From positions 107,001 to 171,000 of the forward strand of contig JAOPHQ010005140.1 of NCBI GenBank assembly GCA_030340625.1: a stretch of DNA of 64,000 nt. The letters run 5' to 3'. The notes under the pieces are model-generated. The model did not search any database. It was not told the origin of the DNA and saw only the letters and a program-made list of their open reading frames with translations. The translations under genes were made by a program, and so were the position numbers. Shown piece by piece: positions 48,405 through 59,956 of the stretch (positions within the stretch are counted from its first letter, which is position 1; the number at the start of each line of letters is the position of its first letter). This DNA is from Merluccius polli (lineage: Eukaryota > Chordata > Actinopteri > Gadiformes > Merlucciidae).

Positions 48405-49059
48405 TATCCCCCCCCCCCCACCACCAACCCACCCAGGGACTGCATTACATTACTTTAAATATTTTACAAAATGGACAAGTGGGTGTTTTTCAATATGCAT
48501 GTATCTTCCACCAGAAGACCTGAATCTCATTGTTCTCCTTAGAAACGGTTGTCTTGCACGCATTCTGTTTTGCAGTGCAGATGCACCTAATTGTTTCCCA
48601 GTAATAATACACTGTATTTGTCTGCAGGAAGCGTATCACCAACAGGCCCAAAGTAACCAGCAAAATGAGAAAAAAAACAAAAAACAGGACTTGTTTCAAT
48701 AGATCTAGCGGGCAATGTTAGTTCATTGTGAGTAGACTTGTTTCCTAGTCGACTCACTTCCTCTTCAACACCAACATTGGCCAAACGATAATTTACTTTG
48801 TTGTGCCGTCTTGAGATCTGCTAGTGTAAATTCTCTTTCCAGGGCATTGCCTTTTTGTTGTGGAGGCTTAGTAAGCTCTTTACTAGATTTCAGAAGTTAT
48901 AAATAGGAAAATACTGTCAAGCTTCAGGTACTGCGCTTAGTGGTTCAATCACAGTTCAGTGCCAAAACTGGAAAATGGAAAGGCTTTCAGAAAACAACAT
49001 CATTCAACTTCGCCAATTCAGGTTCAACTTTTTACATGCTTTGTTGTATGTCGGTGAAT
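48405..49059. other. Gene-free stretch
   Basis: Nothing recognised up to the SINE tail. Confidence 0.45.
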
Positions 49060-49326
49060 TGTAAATGGACTGCATTTATAAAGCGCTTTTCAGACCTGTG
49101 GCCACTCACAGCTCTTTACAATTATTGCCTCATTACCTATTCACCCATTCATACACACATTCATATTCCGATGGCGGTGTCGACCATGCAAGGCAACAGC
49201 CAGCTTGGAGAGCAGTTAGAGTAGGTGTCTTGCTTGGGGACACCTCGGCACATAGGAGGAGCTGGGGATGGAACCAGCAACCTTCTGGTTGCCAGACAAC
49301 CTGCTCTACCTCCTGAGCCGCTCTAC
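49060..49326 (-). mobile_element. tRNA-headed SINE, reverse orientation
   Basis: On the minus strand the head reads CGGCTCAGGAGGTAGAGCAG with a B-box-like GGTTCCATCCC (plus-strand 49265-49275), then a CAAGCAAGACACCTAC-type body, GAATGGGTGAAT, and a tail with AAAGCGCTTTATAAATGCA followed by GTCCATTTAC. It is the same family as the copy at 32941-33204, in opposite orientation. The tail hairpin is degraded relative to that copy. No target duplication was identified. Confidence 0.87.
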
Positions 49327-49507
49327 CTTAAATACCATCTAATATTTAATCCATAGGTCACATTATATTACATGCATATTTCTACAGATTCCAAGTGTTC
49401 AGAACTATACTTGTGCTGTTTAGTATGCGGTCAAAGATGAGATATTTAATTTTCCTAATGCCAATGTCCCACTTCAGCATGGCCACTTTAAAGTGTAGTG
49501 GCTCAGC

Positions 49508-49990
49508 CTAGTGGTTCCCAACCTTTGACTTTAGGTGTACCACTAAATTGTTATCAAGACCTTTTGCGGACCGCCTTATATGCAAACAGTAAAAAATAGA
49601 TTAACACACATGCAGTGGCTGAGCAAAGAGTGCCAGCGTCCCCTTTATACACAATTACAACAATTATTACTACAAGATGACCATGGCCAGTGGGAAACCG
49701 TGGAAAGAAAAAGTCAGCAACACTGCTTATCTCCCAGTGTGTTTTATTTAGATTTAGAACATTACAATGGAAAACATGATGGCATACACAAAGCAACACT
49801 ATTTTTGAAATTATAACAAGTTATAATACTATATTTACTGAACAGAATGTATTATATATTAATTTTCAATGATCCATTTACAATTGTTTCTATTAATGTA
49901 CATTTCGATTAAAATTTAAATTCGATTTTATGATTAAAATCCTGCATACCACTTGCAGTACCCTCACGTACCACAGGTTGAAAAAGACTG
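49508..49990. mobile_element. hAT-like MITE, 483 bp
   Basis: Seen: TAGTGGTTCCCAACCT near the left end pairs with GGTTGAAAAAGACTG at the right end in hAT fashion (CAGTGGTTCCCAACC is a familiar hAT terminus). TACC-containing subterminal motifs (GGTGTACCAC and CACGTACCACAGG) are also arranged inversely. Flanking octamers GGCTCAGC (49500-49507) and GACTAAGC (49991-49998) match at six of eight positions, so the target duplication has diverged. No transposase. Confidence 0.72.
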
Positions 49991-50067
49991 GACTAAGCCC
50001 AAAAAATGAAGCTGTGATTCCCCAGAATTTATAGACTGTGGCTAAATTAATATTTAGTCACACCATG

Positions 50068-50446
50068 TGTGGGGTTTGTGTTCCGAGGAAGAAGGCCGCC
50101 GACAACAGGAACGCTTTTAACTCACTTTATTTGTTTAGCATTATTATTTAATCTATGAAGCAGAAGGAGGGGTATTGTATAAGTTCACGCCGCGTGGAGA
50201 GCCCGCTAAGCTTTGCATCCTTCCGATGCGCTGCCTCGCGGGGTTCTGACTCGAGCCGGCGACTTCCGCCGGAAGTCACTGGGCAGGAGGCGTGGCCTCT
50301 ATGATGCTAGTGTTGAGCGCCAGCCCCCAGTGTATTATGTTTGCCGCCATCTGGTGTTGAGGTGCAGTTACTACAACTTGTATATTTATTTCTACTCCTG
50401 GCTATGTGTAGCTGCTGATACATATGCTTATTATTAATCCGCAACA
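50068..50446 (-). mobile_element. Solo LTR, 379 bp
   Basis: Seen: CATG occurs on both sides (50064-50067 and 50447-50450), compatible with a 4-bp target duplication. On the minus strand the unit starts TGTTGCGGATTA and ends CAAACCCCACA, with TG...CA ends. It has a TATA-like ACTTATACAATA and, about 60 bp before its 3' end, AATAAAG, the expected place for an LTR poly-A signal. No internal retrotransposon sequence or second LTR lies nearby. Known: solo LTRs arise by LTR-LTR recombination. Gypsy-like is a guess from size and the 4-bp duplication. Confidence 0.7.
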
Positions 50447-50450
50447 CATG

Positions 50451-50744
50451 GAGGACTTTGTCAGGATACTGTGTCCATATGACTGGAGTCTGGCCAGGTC
50501 TCACATCCCCTGAAGCTGTAATAGGCGTCAATCTTCCCGGGTGTAAGCTGTAAATCTATCTCTGTTTTCACTGTGAGACAATTCACTGTGAGCTTCCACC
50601 AAAATTGACTTTTTGGAGTTCTGTTTTTTCACACATCTGCTGCTTGCTGCAGCCAGATGTCCAGTTTCTATGTATCTTATTTACTATTTAACACTTTGGA
50701 GAAGTCGCTTTGGAGAAAGGTGTCCAAAGTGAATTCACATAGAG
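50451..50744. other. Gene-free stretch
   Basis: Nothing recognised between the LTR and the SINE relic. Confidence 0.4.
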
Positions 50745-50860
50745 GACAGCAGGTAGGCAATTATGGGGTGTCTCGCTCAAGGATAGCCGCAGGGATGGGG
50801 GATCGAACCCAGAACGTTTCTAAAGCAATTTCCGCAGCAGTGAGATGGTTACGCAGTGCT
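50745..50860 (-). mobile_element. Degraded tRNA-like SINE relic
   Basis: On the minus strand a B-box-like GGGTTCGATCCCCC is followed by CTATCCTTGAGCGAGACACC, the usual spacing and content of teleost tRNA-SINE bodies. The segment GCTTTGGAGAAAGGTGTCC just upstream on the plus strand may be its tail. The A box was not recognised. Confidence 0.5.
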
Positions 50861-50948
50861 CTTGTCTGTACGGGGGGGCCATTCATCAACATCCCGGCAG
50901 CTCTCGTTGGACTAATTCAAACCTCACAAGGATTATCATCATAAACGA

Positions 50949-50996
50949 GTCTCGCCCTCTCTCTCGCGCTCTCTCTCTCTTTCTCTTGCTCTCTTT

Positions 50997-51045
<49 letters not shown>

Positions 51046-51059
51046 GCTCTCTCTCTCTT
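50949..51059. repeat. (CT)n array
   Basis: The core 51001-51043 is uninterrupted CT, with interrupted flanks. Confidence 0.94.
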
Positions 51060-51060
51060 G

Positions 51061-52297
51061 GGGGGGATTTGTCTAGCGTTGACATCAGGGTCGTGTTCTC
51101 TTTGAGCCTGGCGGCTGAAGGGGGAGGAGGCTGGGTGGGCTAAACTCTTAAAAGATGTGGTACTCTCTCGGATTGTGCCTCTTCCCATTGTCAGTGAATC
51201 CAATTTCTGCTGCAGCAAGGCTGGGCGTGTGGATCATGTCACATACTAAACACACTGCCAGGGAGAAGGACATTTTGTATGCCGACTAGATAAAACGGGT
51301 TTCTGCTGGGGACGGGAACTGGCAGGGACCTCACGATACGATGTTACAACGATTTGTATTGCGTTTCTGTAAATATTGTGATTCTGTAAATATTGCGAAA
51401 CAATATTACGTTTTTTGGAGGGATTTTATATTTTCTGTGGTTTTACGTATGGGTTTAACGATGGGGTTTGGCTTCTACAGGTCCGTCGGTGTTCACCATC
51501 ATTTTTTTAATTAACGTGGATGCGTATTGACTATAGACCCCATCACATTAATTATGGGTCCATTTAATTTAGGTATGGCAGTACACCAGTATAGACACTG
51601 CTAGTCCAACTACCTAATGTTGAAATTACAGGAACAGGAAGTTACTTTTCCCTGCTACTGACGACCTGTGAAAAGGGTCCATTGGCGAATACACTATAGC
51701 ACCCTCTGTAGGACAGTGCCATTTATTTACTTCCACTAAGATAAAATCCATGTTCCTGGCTTAATTTTAGATTTTGAGTCAACCTGATGATACAAATATT
51801 GCGGAAGCAAAATATCCCAATACTCACATGAACATATTTCCCCCCCATTTCTGCACATGCTATCTTTCCGAGGACATTTTTTCACCGCATGATAAAACAT
51901 GATTTTTTTCTCCCTGTTTGTAAATAACATGTTGATTTAAGTGATGCAGTTTCTGCAGTTTCAATCAGTGAATGATGCAAGGCTTCATTGTGGCATTATC
52001 TAGTGTTTTAATGTTTGACCATAAACTCTTTAATATGGCAGTTAAACACTTTAAATGGATTCTGTTTTAACAGCTAGGCTAAGTAAACTCACTTCTTAAA
52101 ACGATGTTAATAAAGTACTCAATCAAATGCCTAACAATTTTGTCAAAATAAAATACCCTCACAATTTAGAGGTTTAAAACAAAGTTGTTGTTTTTTTCAT
52201 TAAAAAAAACACCACTTCTTTTTTATATTATACTTAATCGCAGTGTCTGTATGCTGTCGATTTTGCATGGGCCCCAAAAGAAAAGAAAAGAAAAAGA
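51061..52297. other. Gene-free stretch with possible hAT remnant
   Basis: GGGACCTCACGATACGATG (about 51327) followed by TGTAAATATTGTGATTCTG and a second TGTAAATATTGCGA resembles the interior of hAT-type elements with CACGATAC ends. No matching far end was found. The rest is AT-rich, with nothing recognised. Confidence 0.4.
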
Positions 52298-52368
52298 CCC
52301 CCCCCCCCCCCCCTCTCCATTTGCATCCTCGTCACACACTCCCCCCCCCCCCCCCCCCCCCCCCCCCC
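52298..52368. repeat. Paired C16 and C28 homopolymers
   Basis: C16 (52298-52313) and C28 (52341-52368) are separated by 27 bases. The 28-base run is the longest homopolymer in the window. Poly-Pro and poly-Gly frames here are artefacts. Confidence 0.95.
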
Positions 52369-53406
52369 GGGCCTGAGGTTCAGCAGGAACACACACTCCC
52401 CGTCTGGGTACTGCCAGACTTGGGGCTGGTGCTGAAATGTCAGTGCAACATGGCCAGGTGCTCCCAAGGAAGGAAAAAAAGAAAAGAGCCTTCCTTTTTT
52501 TTTTTTTTCTCCTTCGACATTGAAATTCAAGTTGATCCTGTCGCTGTTTTGCATGAACAGGTTGATGTTCCCCTTGTCTTTGCGCGCGTGCACACGCGCT
52601 ACGTACGTGCACTCGCTCCAGCCTTCCCGGTGTCATGCGTGGGCACTCACAATAGACTCCCACAGCGAGTGTTGTCTTGGAGTGTAAATTAGCTCTCTCT
52701 TGCTCTCTTTCTCTCTCTCTCGCTTTCTCTCTCTCGCTTTCTCTCTCTCGCTCCCTCGTTTGCTGGCTCTCGGGGAAGCAGACTGAATTATTTGGCCTAC
52801 AGTGGTGTTTGGTCCACATGTTGTCCAGTAGATATTAATTACAGCCCTGTAGCACTGATGGAGTACTTATGAACTAGGAGTCGGCCTCGGTAATCAATTT
52901 ACAGTACACACAGCCGCACGCATACGCATTTCACCACACACGTGTGCACACACGCACACACACACGCACAATCATATGTTTCTATATAATCAGAATATAA
53001 TAACTATATAATACGTCTTGAACTGTTCTCTGGCAAACAGCAAAGTCACTCATTGTCCTTATAGGACCTAGGGGGGCTTCAGCCTCGTCCTGATAAGGAG
53101 GATGTCGGCGCGTGTTCAAAGCAAGCAAAGACAATACCAGCAGAGGATGAGAGTCCATATGAAGAGAGTGGGGTCTCCATGGCGACAAAGTAAACACAGC
53201 ACCGGGGGAAGGAGGGGGTGGCATCCATCACAGCACAGTGACACCGATCAGATCGCCACACTCGCGTGTCATGCGGCTAAACGCTAGCTGACAGCTAAAT
53301 CTTCATTTAAGTGTTGGGTGGGGGGGTGGGGGGGGGGACCAGGGGGTGTCAAGGGTGTGATGAATGGTGTTAGGGGGTTGGATGAGTGTGGTTGAGTTAT
53401 CATGAC
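52369..53406. other. Gene-free stretch
   Basis: It includes a (CT)n-rich block at about 52689-52753, CA/CG alternation near 52585-52600 and CA units near 52940-52970. No credible exon. Confidence 0.45.
52689..52753. repeat. Interrupted (CT)n array
   Basis: CT units with GCTTT interruptions repeating about every 17-18 bases. Confidence 0.88.
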
Positions 53407-53427
53407 GGGGGGGGGGGGGGGGGGGGG
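53407..53427. repeat. G21 homopolymer
   Basis: A run of 21 G bases; a shorter G-rich patch lies at about 53319-53337. Confidence 0.94.
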
Positions 53428-55410
53428 TCATAGTGATGACTTCATCATCAATGTGAATGATAGATCAAAAGGATATGAGTCTGTTTTTAATATTTATATA
53501 TACAGCATACCCCTTTAATCATCAAACCCCAAATCTTACTCCTCGGCTACCTTGAGCCAGGTTCATATCTCCCCAGAAAGTTTCAGCCCCCATAAAATAA
53601 ACAAAAGACAAGCTGAAGTCAAACTGAAGATGTATCTTGAAGACAAGATACATCTGCTGGTGCGGAAGTTGTCCACCCTCACTCTCGCATGAACAAATCC
53701 TCCTTTCCCGCTCATTTTACTTTGCCTCTTACTTTTCAAGTACGATGCCCCTCCCCCTCCACCCTGCATGTCGGAAAACGTTATATACCTCTATATCTTC
53801 CCGACTTTTTTTCTATTCATGAACTTCCCCACTTCCATTGCGATCACAGTGGGACTCTTCCTGTCCCTCTCTATTCCTGACAAGCTCCCTTAGCGTTTCC
53901 GTCCCCGACAGCGGCTCCTATATGAGGCTCCCTCTCCTGCCGCTGCTGCTGCCCTCCGCCTACTGATAACCCTGTCAAACGGCAGCCCCCGACTGTCGGC
54001 CCTCCCGTGGGGGCGCCTCGGCTCCAGCGCTAATGGAGACCAAGTCCTGTGTCTCGGGGTGTGTCAAAACACCCATTACCGACTCTCCCGGACCACCACT
54101 ACCGCAGAGGTCCACGCAAGAACGCTGTCCTGAAAGAAATAGAACAAGAAAAAAAGTCAGATTTCCACTTGAGAGTACCTTTGGATTATTCTTTGGGGTG
54201 TTTTGGGGGCTTTTTCGGACGATACGCTTGTGCTGAATTGCACACTGGTGCCATAACAACGTGAGGTGACAGAGGTAGATTGTGCAAACAAAAGGAGCAG
54301 CGCAAATGTTTGTGGTACCGGGGGATTGTGCGTTCACCTATTGTAAGCATTCAAAACGCTTATACCAGCTTAAAAATAATAATAAAGAACGGTTGTATGT
54401 TCAAACATTTATGCATTTATATAACCTTGCTTGCTTTCAAAGGACGAGGCTGAGGCTAAGAGTGTTTGAGGGGACGAACCTGTGTAGGTTAAAACATGTG
54501 GATACTGCTGTGGGGAGAGGTGAGCGGAGAGCAGTGTACTGCATATAGAGTAGGCAGGAGTGGAGATCCAAGGAAAATAAACATATGTCTTTTTAATTGC
54601 CAGCGCTGAACTCGAGTGTGATCTTTCAAAGCTAGAAGGATCCAACATCACCTCTTACCACACACACACAAATATTTATATTTATATATTTATATTACAT
54701 CAAAGCCTCTTTTCCACCAAACACTTTCAGTATAATACCCTTGAAACCTTTATCCAACTCGTGCCATTAAATGTAGGCAGGGTTCATAACCTATTCACCA
54801 CCACAGAGTAAACCCAGGAACACAATGGAGGACATTGAGTGTTTCACGTTCTTCTCGGTGTGTGTCGATGTTTATTACAACAAGGAGACAAGCTTTGTTT
54901 AATAAAAGGCTGAAAGCCGTAGAAACATCTCTTTGTGTGTGTGTATTGCATACATTTCGGTGTATTCAACATTGACATATTGTTCATTCATATGGAGGCT
55001 GAAACCTGATTTCAGAAATTTAAAAAGCTTCGGCTGGTAATACCACGGCGGTTTAGCACAATTTACTGAAGTAGCTTCATCGAAACTGACAAGAATATAT
55101 ATATTTTTTAAATGGGTCTTGTCTTTTAACAACAGACCAAAGCATTTACATCATCACCAATGTTTAAATATTTACACCATCTCAGAACAGATTATATTTC
55201 AAGTCATGCAGAACGCAGGCACAGTGAAATAAACCTGCAGAATGATGAAACTGTTCAGTTCCCCAAGCAAGTATCATCATCATCTTCATCATCCTCCTCA
55301 TCATTATCATCATCCCTTTAGCTATTAGGTCTCTTATTCCTAAAATACAAAGCATTGTCCAGTAATGTTAGTAATGGAACGATAATATGTAATATAATAT
55401 ATGTATTAGA
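53428..55410. other. Gene-free stretch
   Basis: A pyrimidine-rich part at 53690-54000 and GCTGCTGCTG near 53942. A 120-codon minus frame at 53975-54337 shows no known domain. A short CA run lies at about 54660 and an ATC-type run near 55270-55315. Confidence 0.4.
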
Positions 55411-55567
55411 CTGCGTAGTGAGGTAGTACTTAGAGTTTTTGACTTCCAGCCAGAAGGTCCTGGGTTCAACACCCCAATTCTCACAGTCTTTGGTGAGCAA
55501 GCTGGCTACCCTCTAACTCGTGAATGACATGTACCCAAAAAATGGATAAAATCGTTGGCTGAATGAC
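55411..55567 (+). mobile_element. tRNA-headed SINE
   Basis: An A-box-like TAGTGAGGTAGTACTTAGAG, the B-box-like GGGTTCAACACC (55462-55473), GTGAGCAAGCTGGCTACCC in the body, and a 3' end TGGATAAAATCGTTGGCTGA that matches the teleost SINE/LINE tail motif TGGATAAGAGCGTCTGCTAA with substitutions. This tail differs from that of the SINEs at 32.9 and 49.1 kb, so it is a second tRNA-SINE family. Confidence 0.7.
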
Positions 55568-56972
55568 TAAACAGCTGATTAGAATTGACTTCTTGTAGAG
55601 TTAATCTCAAGGGTTACACTGACCATGGAGGTCAATTGACTACGTTTGGTTGGTATGTACATTTTGTCTTTCCATTTTTTTCTATTGTGTTTTTCTCTTC
55701 AATATATTTCCTGTGAAGACCACTTGAGATCCATCATTTACAACTGGAAACGTATCTCAGTCGATTCTTGTCCGCCAACTATTTCTTTTTGTTTTACATC
55801 TTCCCTATGGGGCCCGTAAGCCCACAGCCTCTCCAGTCCATTCCTGAACAATACGCCGGTCGGATATGAAAAAATTAAACATTGACGTGACACACTTTAA
55901 TATCTCCCCTCCAGCATCTTCCACTCACATTGCTCCTGCTCCTTCTCCTCCTCTTAGTCCAGTAATCTTCCAGGAACAAATGCACAAACACTCCCTCAGT
56001 CAACAGTCTAAGCAGCAAATGGAAACGTCCCATGTGATCTCACACACACACACACACACACAAACACACACAGGAATGGAAACGGCATCCATTCGGTGGA
56101 GATATTGCGGCCAGGTAATGTGCCATTATGAGGAACAGCCCTCCAGGTATTCACAGCATTTATTGAGCCAAGGAAAACACTTACCACCTCCAGCCAACGC
56201 CATCACTCATTCTTAACAAAGTGTATTACGCAGATTGAACAATCCATCATGGCATCCCGACTCTGTTCTCATAAGGAACATGACTAACTGCCTTTCCTCA
56301 TAGCAAAGGTGACTTCCCTTTGCTGTTTGCTCTTTTTTCATTTTTTCACTTTTCTTTGCTGCTTCAATCTTGCAGATTTTCGCTCCTACTTTCGGTGGGC
56401 GACGTGCGCGTGAAGTATGTTTTAATGGCGCCATGTTTTTATCTGGTACGCTGATTGGCATGAGGTGTAACGATGACAAGTGTAGATTCGTTTTTATTTC
56501 TCTTTATTCGTTGTCTTCACTATTCCTCTTTATCGTCACCTCGCTTCCACCCTCAAATCGATATCAAGAGCTAAAATGAAGAAGGCTGAATACTTTTCTA
56601 AATAATAATAAATACAACAAATCTAGAATTTGTGGCGCAAACACTGCTGAAAGTGATTGCTATACCAATACCAATCAAGACCATGTTTTTGGAACAACTA
56701 ATATTTGTCAAGGAACACACCACCGACCCTTGGCGGTGCGTAGGGCTGAGTTCAGCACCTCAGTACTTTTTAGGTAACGACTGAAACACGTGAAAGTGTT
56801 TGGTACCCACGTTCGGCTCTTGATGGGTGCAAACAAAGTGTAGAAACGGGTCAAACCATCAATCCACACTATCTTAGTTAGCTGTTAGCGCTACTCATAA
56901 AAACAGGAGTGCGTGTTGTACTGCCGTCGTACACCAAACTGATCTTGCGTGTATATTGCATGTTGAAATACA
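55568..56972. other. Gene-free stretch
   Basis: A CA repeat at 56040-56072 and otherwise nothing recognised. AAAGTGTTTGGTACCC-type sequence near 56793-56808 may be an outer part of the dispersed repeat that follows. Confidence 0.4.
56040..56072. repeat. (CA)n microsatellite
   Basis: A CA repeat with one AA interruption. Confidence 0.94.
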
Positions 56973-57356
56973 CGGTGCTGGTACAGGCACTACACCTCCC
57001 AGCATCCAGACTAGTTTGAGCCGATGTCGTCAGATGAGATGTGTCTGTAAGTCCAGTGTCAACAGACATGTCAGTACAGGCAGTGTGACGCACGTTGGAA
57101 GAAAAATAGACAGTTGGTAGCAACTCCTGCTGTCTTTAAATGCCAGCGATCAGAGTTGATCTTTCTGTACAGCTGCAATACTGCTTTTGCTTTACTTGTT
57201 CTGAACATCTTTAATTCATTTAAAGGAGAAAATGAAAATAAATGGGACTAAACTGAACAGTTTGAAGGAAAGTGTGTCTTCACATTATACCGAACAAAGT
57301 TTGGCTTTGGTATTTGATTTGGAACTGAAACCGAGGTAGTGGTGTTGGTAGTGGGA

Positions 57357-57360
<4 letters not shown>
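56973..57360 (+). repeat. Dispersed repeat, copy 1
   Basis: It shares ordered blocks with 58472-58812: CGGTGCTGGTACAGGC followed by CTACACCTCCC, then CAGTGTGACGCAC, GGTAGCA..CTCC.TGCTGTCTT, AAATGCCAGCGA and GTGGTGTTG. Orientation is the same. Termini are unknown and no frame is conserved between the copies. Family not assigned; palindromic-end hAT-type elements in fish contain GGTATTGATTTGGAACC-like sequence, which is the best guess. Confidence 0.75.

Positions 57361-57361
<1 letters not shown>

Positions 57362-57394
<33 letters not shown>
57362..57394. repeat. (TG)n microsatellite
   Basis: An uninterrupted TG repeat at the end of the first dispersed repeat copy. Confidence 0.95.
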
Positions 57395-57395
<1 letters not shown>

Positions 57396-57848
57396 TGAGA
57401 GCCGTGTTGAATTAATTCCCTACAGGCTCTTCACTCACAAGGAACAGGAGCGATAAACATCAAACTTATTTTATGTCCAAAATTCTCTCATCTCACGTTT
57501 CATGGAAATGTTCAGTTCGTCCTTTCTTGTCCTCACGGTTGGTTCGCTCAGACATTCGTGGTCATCTTGAATGGGCCCCTGTATTTTGCAAGGTCAGGAG
57601 GAACATGTGCTATTCATTTTTTCCTTTACAAGTGTTCTTCACAATAAATTTAGCGGTGCGGGGTTGCCTTCGCAACAAGGCTTTGGTGTGTATTTTGTCA
57701 AGGTCTCCCGGCATTGATTCAAGCACCATTTATTGGTAGGGTACATCGGTGTGGTGTGGACTGGACTGCAATCACTTCTCTGCACTTACACAGCGACTAC
57801 AGTTGCTCAGGCAGCGCTCGCGCAAGCAGGTGCTACTCGTCTCGGGGA
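57395..57848. other. Gene-free stretch
   Basis: An 88-codon frame at 57473-57739 has no recognised domain. Nothing else was seen. Confidence 0.4.
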
Positions 57849-57875
57849 ACACACACACACACACACACACACACA
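57849..57875. repeat. (CA)13 microsatellite
   Basis: An uninterrupted CA repeat. Confidence 0.95.
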
Positions 57876-58224
57876 GGCTTGATTAGGACCGCTGGTGTTG
57901 AGGGAGAACCATTCTGTTGAGTTTGAAACTCCTTTGGCTTCGCTCTGCTGGATTCAAGAAGCAAAGTATAATACAAATAATAATGACGTCTGTTTTTTTG
58001 TTGTTTATTTTGAATATTCGATATAAAAAAAAATCCTTAGTTTTAAAAGACGGCAGGGTGTATTTCATTGATTAAAACAACTGAATAAAAACCAAGGGTC
58101 CTTGTTTTGCAAACGACAGGACTTTGAATGAGACGAATAATAAATAAAAGATAAAAAAAACGATTTCTGAAGTTTAGCCGCAGGAGCTGCCACATGTGGT
58201 CTCATGTTTATGCCTTCGTCAAAA

Positions 58225-58243
58225 TGTGTGTGTGTGTGTGTGT
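58225..58243. repeat. (TG)9 microsatellite
   Basis: A short TG repeat. Confidence 0.92.
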
Positions 58244-58397
58244 CCCTGTGGGTTGCATCTCCCTCCACTCCCGTACTCATTCAGCTTCTGTAACCCTGGC
58301 CATGACAAACCTAATCATCTTGTTTTGAAATCAATCTTGAGCCCAGAGGACTAGATAAAAGTAAACACAACTAAGAGAAAACAAGAAACCAACCCCG

Positions 58398-58412
58398 CCC
58401 CCCCCCCCCCCC
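58398..58412. repeat. C15 homopolymer
   Basis: A run of 15 C bases about 60 bp before the second dispersed repeat copy. Confidence 0.92.
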
Positions 58413-58471
58413 AAATAAAAGAATAGCAGCATATTGACTATTCAGTACAGGAAATATTCGGATATGTTCTG

Positions 58472-58812
58472 CGGTGCTGGTACAGGCGCTACACCTCCCT
58501 CACCTCAGATGCGTCCATAAAGACGTGTCAACCAATGAGTCCGTACAGCAGTGTGACGCACATCGCTTTGGTAGCAGCTCCCTGCTGTCTTGTAAATGCC
58601 AGCGACGGTTTCTGTCTGTGAGTTTCTCTGTTCAGCTTTTGCATTACTCGTTATTAAAGCGTCGAATCTTTAGCAGACAAAATGCAAACTGAATAGTTTG
58701 AACCCGGAGCTGCCTGCTTGCACTCAAAAGTATGGTACTAAAAAAAAAAAGTATTGATTTTGTGTTGGAACCAATACCAGTGGTGTTGATTTATATATTG
58801 AAATACCCAGCG
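58472..58812 (+). repeat. Dispersed repeat, copy 2
   Basis: Same block order as 56973-57360, with deletions in the middle. It continues slightly further right (TTGAAATACCCAGCG). An A11 run at 58740-58750 interrupts the homologous AGTATTGATTTTG region. Confidence 0.75.
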
Positions 58813-59956
58813 ATGATGATTTTATGATAATATAAGAACCTTAATTGGGACCTATTAGGACTTTGAATCGATAATTGATAAGCTCTTCGATTACACGATG
58901 CTTATCGAGGTATATGTCTCTTCATCTCTTGATAGTCTTGCTTATTCGTCTGGGGACATAATTCATGTGTTGTTGAGCATGTCATCTTAGGACGAGTATT
59001 TGATTGACAGCCTGGGCCAGCACTGGCCTCAAGAGACAGGAAAAACAAAAAAAACAAGCTATTTTAGGTCTGCGGATTAAACGACAAAATTAGAATGCGA
59101 AACGTCTGCATGCGCCGCCGTTTGTGCCTGTTTTTGTGATGCTTACCTGCAGGCAGTTAACAGGGTACTGGGCGCCCCCACCATTTCCCTCCCTTTCTCT
59201 CTGGGACAAACAGTGCTGCGACACAACCAGTCACACCTGGAAGTCACTGTCACCCGTCATGTGTGAGAGAGGCACCACAACACCTGTGGTTGTCTGACAA
59301 CAGCCTCGTCATGTCATGTGGTTGTGACTGCACTGCATCCTGGGAGACGCTATTTGAGTCCTGTGGTTTTTTGTTATTAAGTTGTTGTTGTTTAAGTCCA
59401 CCTGTGTGTGTTTGTGTGTTTGTGCGCGCGCGCGTATGCTCGAGCATGGCTGGCACATGGGGACCTTATGTACATTTTGACAGTAGGCGCATGGTATGCC
59501 TCTTGTTTTGTGTTGCAGGTTTCCAAAGGTTATGCAAACTGGGTTACATCACCTGAGAACCTTGCTCAGCTGTTACAAATGACCAGATGTCCCTGGGTGC
59601 AGCCCGCCTAGTGTCACTGGTGCTAATGTGTGCCTTTTTTGTCCATGCGTGAGCCTTCAGTTAGCTTTGACAGGTGTTCATGGCTCGGGACAATTTGTAT
59701 GCATGTGTGCACACATCTATGTGTGCTCCCGTGAGTCATGTATTTGGCCATGTGTATTTGTGTGTGTGTGTGTATGTGTACACAGTCCACACTGCTTTCC
59801 CAGGGGTCTGGCCCAGCACCACGGCAGTAAGTGTTATGATCCCTGCTGGGTTTATGTAAGCTGTGCAGAAGGAAGGATATGCAACACCCCCCAAGCCCCC
59901 TCCAGCACAGCCACACACGTCCACCTCGCGGTAGCATCGGATCGCATCTCCTAGAG
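58813..59956. other. Gene-free stretch
   Basis: Contains TG and CG alternation at 59403-59436 (TGTGTTTGTG followed by CGCGCGCGCG) and TG units near 59755-59780. Several short frames on both strands lack any domain. Confidence 0.4.

Noticed and set aside
48243..48523. Acidic poly-Asp protein or poly-Met frame
   Set aside because: All arise from the (TGA)n microsatellite read in different frames.
52223..52819. 198-codon minus-strand frame, the longest in the window
   Set aside because: It runs through two C homopolymers (as poly-Gly) and a CT array (as Arg-Glu repeats). Length comes from low complexity, not selection.
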